A stretch of DNA of 64,000 nucleotides, taken from the NCBI RefSeq assembly GCF_963678865.1, contig NZ_OY787459.1, positions 1,888,501 through 1,952,500 on the forward strand, in the 5' to 3' direction. Positions 55,498 through 64,000 of the stretch are shown piece by piece; position 1 is the stretch's first letter, and the number at the start of each line of letters is the position of its first letter. A program made the translations under genes and the position numbers. This stretch comes from Maridesulfovibrio sp. (GTDB taxonomy: Bacteria; Desulfobacterota; Desulfovibrionia; Desulfovibrionales; Desulfovibrionaceae). The notes beneath the pieces are model-generated. The model was not told where the DNA came from, searched no databases, and saw nothing but the letters and a program-made list of their open reading frames with translations.

Positions 55498-56032
55498 ATG
55501 ACACCTCCTTACCGGGAATACCTTTGGCATCAGCACTGTACTGCTTACATTTGGTAAATACAGGCAAATGGCCGGAACAGACTTCCCGCAAATTTTTCAT
55601 ATAGTTGATATCCGGTTTTAGAGAAGAACGGAGTTCTCCCCTCGGCAATAAAGGAACAGGATTGATTATAGCTACACCGAAGCTTGCGGCCTGTTCCGCA
55701 ATAGCCTCAGCCTGCGCTCCATTGATATGGGGGACAAAGACCATATTAATCTTAACGGTAATACCGATAATGGAATCATCACCCCATTCCGTAAGAAAAT
55801 TCTCAGCCTCTGTTACTGTTTCATCCACGGAAAGAATTTCACTGGTTGAGCCCGGACCGGCCTGGAGTCCGGGAACGGCATCAAAAACACGCCGACTATA
55901 GGCGCACTGAATATTACAAAGCGGTGCAATGGGAATATGAATACGAGCAACTTTACCGTGGGCTTCTTCATTCACGCAGGGATGGAAAGGGAGACACGCT
56001 TCTTTGGATGATTCCAATTCAGAAAAAGACAT
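55487..56032 (-). CDS. Shortened NifB-like protein lacking the radical-SAM core
   Basis: A 181-residue protein. Its N-terminus matches NifB: FHPCVNEEAHGKVARIHIPI and APLCNIQCAYSRRVFD, followed by PGSTSEILSVDE. The radical-SAM CxxxCxxC is here C-x3-C-x2-S, so the third cysteine is Ser. After SIIGI the sequence jumps to TVKINMVFVPHINGAQ, whereas full NifB has the SAM barrel (GPGDPLAN and about 100 more residues) in between; the ending (PRGELRSSLKPDINYM; FTKCKQYSADAKGIPG) again matches. The frame is intact and the gene heads an operon, so it could be a functional remnant rather than a simple pseudogene. The Shine-Dalgarno GAGGA is about 11 bases upstream. Confidence 0.8.
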   Translation of the reverse strand: MSFSELESSKEACLPFHPCVNEEAHGKVARIHIPIAPLCNIQCAYSRRVFDAVPGLQAGPGSTSEILSVDETVTEAENFLTEWGDDSIIGITVKINMVFVPHINGAQAEAIAEQAASFGVAIINPVPLLPRGELRSSLKPDINYMKNLREVCSGHLPVFTKCKQYSADAKGIPGKEVSFAG

Positions 56033-56374
56033 ATGGGCAAGGTCCTCAGGATATTAATTACAAACAACTACAGAGTAGTGCTCTTCCTGATATCCCAGAC
56101 AAAACAATTATGTCCAAACCTTAATACTAATAACTAAAACAATTTCTCATAGATAAACACAATATCATACCTTAAGCGAATAGATTTATCTTTGAATGCT
56201 ATTCACAAAATAAACCGCGGTACCACTAATCAATACTACAGTTTTTTAAAACGCTAACATCTATTCTTTAAAATACGTATCAATATACATCTTAAGCGAG
56301 CTACTACATATATCTCTTGTGATACAATTGAAAATTTACCAGCTTCGCACTCTTCTTATTACAAAAAGACAACA
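56033..56374. other. AT-rich stretch between the NifB-like gene and yhiN
   Basis: 342 bases, AT rich, without an ORF or RNA gene that I can recognise. It must hold the promoter of the NifB-like operon; no clear motif was picked. Confidence 0.5.
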
Positions 56375-57556
56375 TCATACAAACTGAGCCGCGGCAAAAC
56401 CAGACGACCAGGCCCATTGCAGATTGTATCCGCCAAGCCATCCGGTCACATCCAGTACCTCTCCGATAAAATAGAGACCGGGAACCTTCTTGGCTTCCAT
56501 TGTCTTAGACGAGATTTCAGCTGTATCGACGCCCCCCGCAACAACCTCGGCCTTGGCAAGCCCCTCTGTTCCCTGCGGTTTAACCATCCATGAGTGGATG
56601 CGCTCCGCAAGAGCAGACCTGCGTTCCTTGGTCAATTGACTGACCGGAGTTTCTCCGTCCTGTCCTTCAAGCAACAGGCCGACCATCTTGCGGGTAAAAT
56701 AACGAGCCAGAAAATTCCGAAGAGCAACATTTTCGGCGCGGCTTGCCTCAAGCAGCTCTGAAATATCATGGGCAGGCAACAAATTGATGATCAATGCCGA
56801 TCCGCGCCGCCAGTAATTGGAAATCTGCAGCACTGCCGGACCGGAAATACCTTTGTGGGTAAAAAGCATATCCCCCGCAAAAACACGCTTCTCACAACTG
56901 ATTTCCACAGGGAGGGCATTGCCGCTGAGTTCCTTGCAGAACTTCCCATCCCGACCGCCAACGGTAAAGGGAACCAGAGAAGGACGAACCGGAAGTACTT
57001 TCAGGCCGTACTGTTCCGCAAGCTTGTACCCAAAAGCTGAAGCTCCCACCTGAGGCCATGCCGGGGACCCCAGAGCCACAACTAAAGACCCGGCCTCAAA
57101 AACCTGCGATCCGCTGCGCACGGCAAATGGGCCTTCACCGCTAACCTCTTCAATCTGCCGATCCAGCAAAATTTCCACACCGGCTCGGTGGCATTTGGAA
57201 ACCAGCAGCCCGGCAATCAACCCGGCACCTTCAATGGTGAACAGCTGTCCATCTTCGCGCTCTTCATATTCAATCCCGGCCTCGGCAACAAAGGAAATAA
57301 AATCCCACTGGTTGTGACGCGCTAACGCTGATTTTACGAAGTGCTGATTTCTGGAAATATAATTGTCAGCAGCAACATCCATATTGGTGAAGTTACACTT
57401 ACCGCCCCCGGCAACACGGATCTTGCGCCCAGCCTTACCTGAATGGTCCAGCACCAGAACCCTGCGTCCGCGCGCGGCAGCATGCATGGCACAATAAAGC
57501 CCGGACGCGCCAGCGCCGAGGATGATTACATCATAATTTGTAGAGGTATTGCTCAC
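56375..57556 (-). CDS. YhiN/HI0933-family flavoprotein
   Basis: A 393-residue FAD-binding protein with VIILGAGASGLYCAMHAAARG at the start, GKAGRKIRVAGGGKCNFTN and LVVALGSPAWPQVGASAFGY, and the C-terminal GGVDTAEISSKTME and GWLGGYNLQWAWSSGFAA, all typical of the YhiN (BaiN-like) family. The substrate is unknown. The GTG start follows the stop codon of the antitoxin gene without a gap, so it is translated from the same message as the toxin-antitoxin pair. Confidence 0.92.
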   Translation of the reverse strand: MSNTSTNYDVIILGAGASGLYCAMHAAARGRRVLVLDHSGKAGRKIRVAGGGKCNFTNMDVAADNYISRNQHFVKSALARHNQWDFISFVAEAGIEYEEREDGQLFTIEGAGLIAGLLVSKCHRAGVEILLDRQIEEVSGEGPFAVRSGSQVFEAGSLVVALGSPAWPQVGASAFGYKLAEQYGLKVLPVRPSLVPFTVGGRDGKFCKELSGNALPVEISCEKRVFAGDMLFTHKGISGPAVLQISNYWRRGSALIINLLPAHDISELLEASRAENVALRNFLARYFTRKMVGLLLEGQDGETPVSQLTKERRSALAERIHSWMVKPQGTEGLAKAEVVAGGVDTAEISSKTMEAKKVPGLYFIGEVLDVTGWLGGYNLQWAWSSGFAAAQFV

Positions 57557-57874
57557 TTACTGCCCACACTCCTCAAACTGCTTCAACTCAAACTCCCCTT
57601 TGCCGGGGATGGAGGCCGTAACTTTCAAAGTCCCGCCCATGGCGCGGATTATCTGGCAGAGCGTACTAATCTGCATGTCGCTCTGGCGCTCCTGCTTGGA
57701 CACAGATGCCTGCGTAACCTTGAGAATTTCCGCAAGATCGGTCTGAGATATTCCGAGCTTCTTACGCAACTGTTGCAGGGTTACTTCCAAGATTAGCTCA
57801 TCGGTGCGAGTCTGAATCTTCTCCTGCCGCTCCTTGGGCATTTCATTTACGATATCTTTAAGAGTTCTTGCCAT
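57557..57874 (-). CDS. HigA-like XRE-family antitoxin
   Basis: A 105-residue protein with an XRE helix-turn-helix (TLQQLRKKLGISQTDLAEIL, then VSKQERQSDMQISTL) and a C-terminal part ending in GGTLKVTASIPGKGEF, typical of antitoxins paired with RelE/HigB toxins. It begins one base after the toxin stop. As usual, it probably represses its own operon. Confidence 0.85.
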   Translation of the reverse strand: MARTLKDIVNEMPKERQEKIQTRTDELILEVTLQQLRKKLGISQTDLAEILKVTQASVSKQERQSDMQISTLCQIIRAMGGTLKVTASIPGKGEFELKQFEECGQ

Positions 57875-57875
57875 G

Positions 57876-58226
57876 TTAACTATCCCCCTGCTCTTTTAGA
57901 TGCTGTTCAAATCTTTTATCCGCAATAGGGATCATTCGTTTATAAAATTTCTTATCATTGGCTTTGCTGCCGCCCACCAAAACAATAGCCCGCCTTAATG
58001 GATCAAAAGCAAAGAAATAACGATGAGGCTGTTTGTCAAAACTGAACCGCAGCTCTTTCATATTGCTGAACTTCGATTCCTTAATGCTATCTACTTGAGG
58101 CCGCCCGAGTGAAGGTCCAAACTTACTCAAAACATTTAGTTGTGCGATTAATTCGTCTTGCAATTTTTCTCCGAAGCTCAAAAATTCGTCTTCAAACTCA
58201 TCGCATAAAATTATTTCCCATTCCAT
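57876..58226 (-). CDS. HigB/RelE-like toxin
   Basis: A 116-residue protein of the phage-derived Gp49-like/HigB family: WEIILCDEFEDEFLSFGEK, GPSLGRPQVDSIKESKFSNM, LRFSFDKQPHRYFFAFDP and AIVLVGGSKANDKKFYKRMI. These proteins cut mRNA on the ribosome. The toxin-first order is that of higBA. The three genes toxin, antitoxin and yhiN form one unit. Confidence 0.85.
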   Translation of the reverse strand: MEWEIILCDEFEDEFLSFGEKLQDELIAQLNVLSKFGPSLGRPQVDSIKESKFSNMKELRFSFDKQPHRYFFAFDPLRRAIVLVGGSKANDKKFYKRMIPIADKRFEQHLKEQGDS

Positions 58227-58493
58227 GTCTTGAATATAACCTACAATGAATAATTGTCAAACGGCTATCAATCCATCCTCCCTCCTCCAAACTCAACACT
58301 TGCCCATCCCCGCAAAGACGGGTATTGAGGGGCCGCAACACGTGCATTATCTTTATGGATAACAAAGACGAAAGACTCACCTTTCACGCTACAGCACCCC
58401 GGATAAATTAACTTTTTCATGCAACCAGCGTTGTATGTGCGGGATGTTTGCGGCGTGGACAGGAATTTATATTTTTTTTGAGGAGAATTTATT

Positions 58494-59594
<1,101 letters not shown>

Positions 59595-59700
59595 AGCCTC
59601 CGGCGGCTCAACGGACGGTCCCACCGGGGGCCGGAGAATCCTTTAAAAAAATTTCCGGACTCTTCCAAATTTTTTTATCAGGGCTTCGCCGCTTCATTTT
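59595..59700. repeat. Partial intergenic element after ychF
   Basis: Begins right after the ychF stop with GCCTCCGGCGG (59596-59606), followed by AGAATCCTTTAAAAAAATTTCCGG-type sequence and GGGCTTCGCCGC. It lacks the right terminal repeat, so it looks like a truncated copy of the 27581-27874 element. Confidence 0.6.
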
Positions 59701-59715
59701 AAAAATACGGCAAAC

Positions 59716-59755
59716 AAAAGCCCCCGCAATATCTTCCGGATATTGCGGGGGCTTT
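59716..59755. terminator. Bidirectional terminator between ychF and the DMT transporter
   Basis: AAAAGCCCCCGCAATATC and its complement with a 4-base loop; T and A runs on both sides. Serves the two convergent genes. Confidence 0.92.
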
Positions 59756-59770
59756 TCATCTCTTATTATC

Positions 59771-60694
59771 CTACCTTTTCTTCAGCACAATCACCCCGAA
59801 AACAATCAGAAAACATCCGGCCCATTGTTCTACGGTCATGTATTCGCCGAGCACCGGGATAGCCACCAGCGCGGTCATCATGGGCTCGGTGGTAAGCAGG
59901 ACGTTGACCACGGACGGAGACAAGTGGGTCAGGCTGGAATTAATCAGGCTCCATCCTGTCATGGACGGCCCGATGGCTAGGGTCAGTATGCAGGCCCAGC
60001 CTTTCCAATCCACCCCGGGCATAAAGATATCCGCAGGCTTGGGGGCTGCCCCCGGAATTGTTCCATGAGCCAGTAGATTCATAACCAGCATATAGACAGC
60101 GGCAATTCCGAAGACATGCATCAGCACACATAACGGATGGATATTCCGCTGGGCGCACTCCCTCCCGAACAGGCCATATGCAGAATAAAAAACACCGGAC
60201 AAAACCCCTGTAAACATTCCCATGGGAGTCAGGGTAAAATCCGAAAAACCGTGCAGTCCGCAAACCATGGCACAGCCCGTAAGACAGAATACAATGGAAG
60301 GCACAATACGAAGTGTGGGCCTGTCGCCACCCAGCCCCCATTGAGCCATAACTGTCAACGGGACTGAAATATACACTAGAACGGTTGAAACACCCGCCCC
60401 GTTAAAATAGACTGACCAGCCCCATATTCCATTCAAACCGGTCAGGACTGCACCATAAAAAGACAGCAACCCCAGATTTTCACGTTCGAACCTGAGCAGT
60501 TTAGGCTTGAAAATCTTCAACCCGGCCATAAGCATGATGCAGACAAAAAGGTTGCGCCAAAAAGTGACCACCAATATCGGCTGCCCGTAATCAACCACCA
60601 TGATTTTTATGAAAATACCCACCAGGGAAATCAACGCAGATCCGCCGAGAACCTGTGCGATTCCAAGACTTGTGGACGATTTAAGATTAATCAT
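59771..60694 (-). CDS. DMT-family (EamA) transporter
   Basis: A 307-residue inner-membrane protein with about ten hydrophobic segments in two EamA repeats (GGSALISLVGIFIKIMVV at the start; second repeat from about residue 150, and the end SPSVVNVLLTTEPMMTALVA). The substrate cannot be told; drug, metabolite or amino-acid export are all found in the family. AAGGA lies 8 bases before ATG 60694; the frame is open for eight codons more. Confidence 0.88.
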   Translation of the reverse strand: MINLKSSTSLGIAQVLGGSALISLVGIFIKIMVVDYGQPILVVTFWRNLFVCIMLMAGLKIFKPKLLRFERENLGLLSFYGAVLTGLNGIWGWSVYFNGAGVSTVLVYISVPLTVMAQWGLGGDRPTLRIVPSIVFCLTGCAMVCGLHGFSDFTLTPMGMFTGVLSGVFYSAYGLFGRECAQRNIHPLCVLMHVFGIAAVYMLVMNLLAHGTIPGAAPKPADIFMPGVDWKGWACILTLAIGPSMTGWSLINSSLTHLSPSVVNVLLTTEPMMTALVAIPVLGEYMTVEQWAGCFLIVFGVIVLKKR

Positions 60695-60778
60695 TCTATT
60701 TTCCTTTAATGAAATCACGCCCCATAGGACATGGGGTCAGGCACAATATTTCATCGCCCTGAAGATGCAAAGAGAAAT

Positions 60779-60808
60779 TTGACGTAATCATGGGCAGGCG
60801 GCTAGATA
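60779..60808 (+). promoter_or_regulatory. Candidate promoter of the DUF697-like gene
   Basis: TTGACG, 18-base spacer, TAGATA, about 43 bases before ATG 60851, with GAGG upstream of the ATG. Confidence 0.35.
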
Positions 60809-60850
60809 CAATTATTGAAAACAAAACAGATACAGTGAGGTTTCATACAT

Positions 60851-61972
60851 ATGCCCAAGGTCCTGCCGCGAATCATAACCGCCCTGCTGTTTTTCCTGCT
60901 CGGCGGATTCATCCTGTTCATGCTCAACCAGATCGCAGGACTGGCCCAGCTCTGCGCTGTATATTTTCCAGAATCGCGCGACTACGTGCTCTTCGGGGTG
61001 AGCGGATTGTTCCTCGCCATATGTCTCAGTCCGTTGGTTGTTTATCTTTTCCGCCCCGGCCCGCTGGTCATGCCTGCCGACCCCACCCCGGCACAGCAGC
61101 GGGAATTCATCCGCAAGCTGCGCAAAAGACTGCGCGGCAACAGATATATTCGCGAGGCAGCGCTCCCTCTCTCCAGCAATGAAGATCTGGACATCGCGCT
61201 TGAGCACCTTGACCGCATTTCAACGCAAAAAATGAAAACCGTGGCCTCAAGGATTTTCCTGTCCACGGCAATCTCCCAGAACGGGCAACTGGATTCATTC
61301 ATTGTACTCGGCACCCTGACCAAGCTGGTCTGGGATGTTTCAAAAATTTACAACCAGCGCCCTTCCATACGTGATATGATAGCGGTATATGCCAATGTTG
61401 CAGGTACGGCTTTTTTTGCCAGCGCAGTGGAAGAACTGGATATTCAGGCCCAGATAGAAGCGATAATGTCCCCGGTTCTGGCCGGATCGGCTCTAGGCAT
61501 GATTCCCGGAGCGAGCGGAGTCACCTCTATTGTCACTGCTTCCATTCTGGACGGTTCCACTAATGCCTTTCTTGCGCTCAGGGTCGGCATAATCACCCGC
61601 GGACATTTTAATTTCCATGCGGAAAAAAATTCTCCGGGCTACCGCCGGGCAGTTCTGCGCGAAGCAGCAGGCATGCTCCTTTCCATAGCCATGGGCTCCA
61701 CCAAAACCATCACCGGAGCCTACCTCAAAACAATAACCGGAGCTGCCGGGGAAAAGGCCGCCAGCGCTGCCAAAAAAGTAGTCGATTCAACCGATAAAGC
61801 TTTTCAGGCCACTACCAAAGCTGCCAGATACTCAGCTGAACAGGTCGGCAAGGTGGCCCGCTTCGCAACTTTCAGGAATGAAAAACAACAAGAACCGGAG
61901 CCGGAAACTATGAAAGAAAAAGCTAAGAAACGTCTGGGTCGGTTTAATAATATTTTTAAACGCAATAAATAA
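60851..61972 (+). CDS. DUF697-like membrane protein
   Basis: A 373-residue protein with two N-terminal membrane segments (ITALLFFLLGGFILFML; LFGVSGLFLAICLSPLVVYLF), a soluble middle, and a hydrophobic domain (about residues 170-235: IAVYANVAGTAFFASAVEEL; MIPGASGVTSIVTASILDG) like DUF697, found in YcjF and GTPase-associated proteins. The C-terminus is Ala/Lys rich and basic. No GTPase gene is adjacent. Function unknown. Confidence 0.75.
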   Translation: MPKVLPRIITALLFFLLGGFILFMLNQIAGLAQLCAVYFPESRDYVLFGVSGLFLAICLSPLVVYLFRPGPLVMPADPTPAQQREFIRKLRKRLRGNRYIREAALPLSSNEDLDIALEHLDRISTQKMKTVASRIFLSTAISQNGQLDSFIVLGTLTKLVWDVSKIYNQRPSIRDMIAVYANVAGTAFFASAVEELDIQAQIEAIMSPVLAGSALGMIPGASGVTSIVTASILDGSTNAFLALRVGIITRGHFNFHAEKNSPGYRRAVLREAAGMLLSIAMGSTKTITGAYLKTITGAAGEKAASAAKKVVDSTDKAFQATTKAARYSAEQVGKVARFATFRNEKQQEPEPETMKEKAKKRLGRFNNIFKRNK

Positions 61973-62115
61973 TGCATTCGGGCAGTCTACCGACTACCAC
62001 AAACACTCCACAACGCTAATGGACCAAGTGCATTCTGCAAAAATATTATTTGTTTTCAACATCATACTTTATTACAAACCATAGCACTTACTCAAACTCT
62101 GCCGGAGGAAGAACA

Positions 62116-62802
62116 GTGCAGATAGCAATTATCCCGGCCCGTGGCGGCAGCAAACGAATCCCAAAAAAATCAATCCGCCCATTTCTGGGAAAACCACTTA
62201 TTGCCTATACCATTGAAGCCGCTGTCAAAAGCGGATTCTTTGATCATATTCTGGTCAGTACGGACAGTGAAGAATTCGCAGATATTGCCCGTGAGTACGG
62301 AGCTGAAGTTCCTTTCATGCGCCCTGCGGAACTGGCGGACGATTTCACCCCCACCCAACCGGTTATTAACCATGCTATCAACTGGGTACGGGAAAACTGG
62401 GGCGAGCCGGAACGCTACTGCCAGTTCTTCGCCAATCCATTTGTAACTGCCGAAAACATTCGCGGCGGCTATGAGATGCTTCGTGAGCACCGGGCCAATT
62501 GCGTACTGGGCGTAGCAGAATTCCCATATCCTATCCTGCGCTCCTTTAAAAAAAATGAACAGGGCGGGGTTGAATATGCTTTTCCGGAATATGCACCATG
62601 CAGGTCACAGGACCTCCCGGTCTTTTTCCATGATGCAGCCCAATTTTACTGGACGGAACTGACTGATGTCCCCAAAGACCGCAAAAAAGGCTTAAGCCTG
62701 CCTTACTTCCTACCCCGCTATATGGTGGTGGATATCGATACTGAAGAAGACTGGCATATTGCTGAACGATTATATCAGGCGTTCATGTGTGATGAAAAAT
62801 AG
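62116..62802 (+). CDS. pseF: Pseudaminic/nonulosonic acid cytidylyltransferase (PseF-like)
   Basis: A 228-residue nucleotidyltransferase that attaches CMP to a nonulosonic acid. The start motif is IIPARGGSKRIPKKSIRPF, followed by LVSTDSEEFADIA and VDIDTEEDWHIAE. The GTG start at 62116 has GGAGGA upstream and places the motif at residue 5; the frame is open from 62050. Together with the next gene it makes a PseF-PseG pair for flagellin or surface-glycan modification; NeuA/LegF functions are possible alternatives. Confidence 0.85.
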   Translation: MQIAIIPARGGSKRIPKKSIRPFLGKPLIAYTIEAAVKSGFFDHILVSTDSEEFADIAREYGAEVPFMRPAELADDFTPTQPVINHAINWVRENWGEPERYCQFFANPFVTAENIRGGYEMLREHRANCVLGVAEFPYPILRSFKKNEQGGVEYAFPEYAPCRSQDLPVFFHDAAQFYWTELTDVPKDRKKGLSLPYFLPRYMVVDIDTEEDWHIAERLYQAFMCDEK

Positions 62803-63793
62803 CGGACCGATCCTTTTTCTCTGCGAGGCCGGACCCCAGACCGGATTTGGTCATGCGGGACGCTGCCTTGCTGTAGCCTCAGCCCTGCAGGAAAAATTCG
62901 GCTGCGAATCCGTTTTCGGCTTCCGGGGTAGTTCTGAAGCCGAAGCGACAATAAGGGCTGCCGGGTTCAAAACCATTCCTGTTACCGAATTCAACGAGAG
63001 AAACTTCGGCAATGAAACGGCGGTAGTCCTCGACCTGCGTATTGATCTTTCCTTCTCCTTTTTCCAGCGCGCTAAAAAGGCAGGCAAGCTGCTGGCAACG
63101 ATTGACGACCCGACTCCGAACAGATTGCATTGCGATATGGCATTCTATCCTCCCGTACCGCAATTTCACGAACTGGACTGGACGGGATTCAGCGGCGAAA
63201 TCCATCGCGGTTGGGATTTTGTTCCACTGCGTAAGGAATTCCGGCTTGCCCGAACAACAAAAAATACAAACTATCCGCCCAGAATTTTAATAACCATGGG
63301 CGGCAGCGACCCCCACGACATAACGTCAAGAATCCTACGCGCCCTGAAGTCCGTCTCCGGAGAATGGCAGGCCGAAGTTGTAATCGGACCCATGTTCAAT
63401 AATCTGGACAAAATCAACCAGATAACGGTAGAGCACGGAAAGCGTATAAAATTATTGTATGATATAAAGGACATGTCCGTACCCATGCAACGCTGTGACG
63501 CAGCCATTGCATCGTTTGGCATGACCGCTTACGAACTGGCGGCCTGCGGGGTTCCGCAGATGCTGCTTTGCTTAAGTGAAGACCATGCCCTCTCGGCATC
63601 GGCATTGCAGGCATGCGGAGCAGCTGTTTCACTGGGAAAATTTGACCGCATCAGTGACCGGGAACTGGCTGCTGAATTGCAAAATTTTATTTCATCCGAA
63701 GATTTGCGAACGACCATGGCTGCAAAAGCTGCCGGACTGAATATCGGGCAGGGAGCCATAAACATCGCCACCCGGATTGTGGAAGCCGTTTAA
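62792..63793 (+). CDS. pseG: UDP-sugar hydrolase PseG-like
   Basis: A 333-residue protein like PseG, which removes UDP from the 2,4-diacetamido sugar in the pseudaminic acid path. Near the start FLCEAGPQTGFGHAGRCLAVA carries the catalytic-type His after GxGH, and the second half has the GT-B pattern (ILITMGGSDPHDITSRI; DAAIASFGMTAYELAACGVP; GAAVSLGKFD). It overlaps pseF by 11 bases. Enzyme identity is inferred from the pair. Confidence 0.85.
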   Translation: MKNSGPILFLCEAGPQTGFGHAGRCLAVASALQEKFGCESVFGFRGSSEAEATIRAAGFKTIPVTEFNERNFGNETAVVLDLRIDLSFSFFQRAKKAGKLLATIDDPTPNRLHCDMAFYPPVPQFHELDWTGFSGEIHRGWDFVPLRKEFRLARTTKNTNYPPRILITMGGSDPHDITSRILRALKSVSGEWQAEVVIGPMFNNLDKINQITVEHGKRIKLLYDIKDMSVPMQRCDAAIASFGMTAYELAACGVPQMLLCLSEDHALSASALQACGAAVSLGKFDRISDRELAAELQNFISSEDLRTTMAAKAAGLNIGQGAINIATRIVEAV

Positions 63794-63811
63794 CAAAGCT
63801 TGGAGCAAGTT

Positions 63812-64000
63812 TTGAGTGAGAGAAAATGCTGGATAGACCACAGCGGTATCGTGCTGGACTCAGTTGACGGATTCGATGTGATTCAATGTGAAAGCTGCGG
63901 CTTCAAACACATCATCCCCATACCGGATGAAGATGAACTGGAGCACATTTACAAGCATGAATACCATGTAACAGACAAACCGCTCATGCTTCAGCACCAG
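63812..64000 (+). CDS. Methyltransferase-like gene, cut by the window end
   Basis: Open from TTG 63812 (GGAG 7 bases upstream) to the last base. The 63 visible residues have a CESCGFKH zinc-ribbon-like pair preceded by Cys6 and acidic PDEDELEHIYKHEYH. This start is typical of SAM-dependent methyltransferases in surface-sugar clusters, but the catalytic part is outside the window. It fits the PseFG context. Confidence 0.55.
   Translation, partial: MSERKCWIDHSGIVLDSVDGFDVIQCESCGFKHIIPIPDEDELEHIYKHEYHVTDKPLMLQHQ

Noticed and set aside
55487..56032. Frameshifted full NifB
   Set aside because: The missing middle part is not found in any other frame nearby; the shortened form is a single in-frame ORF.

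Overview
The window looks like chromosome from a marine sulfate-reducing member of the Desulfovibrionaceae, probably close to Maridesulfovibrio/Desulfovibrio. The evidence is the combination of a complete hdrCBA-flxDCBA operon, a sigma-54-controlled orange-protein (ORP) and Mrp-ORP gene set, a haem-c chemoreceptor paired with a multihaem cytochrome, hydrogenase maturation genes, two selenocysteine-encoding genes and a moderate GC content. The species assignment is inference; no rRNA gene is present. No phage, insertion sequence, CRISPR array, tRNA or rRNA was seen.

Layout. 1-11 kb is a housekeeping run on the + strand: nusB, leuS, lptE, holA, radC, acyP, lon, a FmdB-type zinc ribbon, hemC and a helix-hairpin-helix gene. 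11.3-16.2 kb is mostly on the - strand: selD (with an in-frame UGA for selenocysteine), cobT, a YkgJ-like Cys-rich protein, a shikimate-kinase-like protein and pyrR, with one WcbI-like gene on the + strand. 16.2-22.5 kb holds copA with an atypical arginase-fold gene, a TPR protein and an Na+:alanine symporter. 22.5-26.3 kb has a TetR regulator, a HesB/IscA-like selenoprotein that can be read only if UGA is decoded as Sec, a TPR protein, an orphan solute-binding protein and a CBS-ACT protein. 26.5-31.7 kb carries hypAB and then the metal-cofactor block: an enhancer-binding protein, a sigma-54 promoter, two NifX/ORP-fold proteins and an Mrp-ORP fusion.

31.8-39.9 kb (- strand) is an envelope and repair group: hldD, lptD, mutL, alr, a small conserved-looking protein and a LivK-type lipoprotein. 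40.3-46 kb has cyuA, a VWA-OmpA fusion, a small secreted protein, and a cytochrome-chemoreceptor operon. 46.5-53.3 kb is the hdr-flx electron-bifurcation operon. 53.9-56.0 kb is an unusual three-gene operon: a shortened NifB-like protein that lacks one radical-SAM cysteine and the barrel core, a Tat-exported solute-binding protein without an ABC permease, and a NapH-like membrane ferredoxin. 56.4-58.2 kb is a HigBA-like toxin-antitoxin pair directly joined to a YhiN-type flavoprotein. ychF, a DMT transporter and a DUF697-like membrane protein follow. The right edge enters a nonulosonic-acid (pseudaminic type) sugar cluster: pseF, pseG and a partial methyltransferase-like gene.

Two themes recur. 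One is metal and selenium chemistry: selD, the HesB-like selenoprotein, MrpORP, ORP, HypAB, CopA, Flx-Hdr and the NifB-like operon. The other is a family of palindromic intergenic elements with short terminal inverted repeats (GCCTCCGGCGG...CCGCCGGAGGC) lying between housekeeping genes. All coordinates and start choices were made by eye from reading frames, Shine-Dalgarno spacing and family knowledge; no database search was run.
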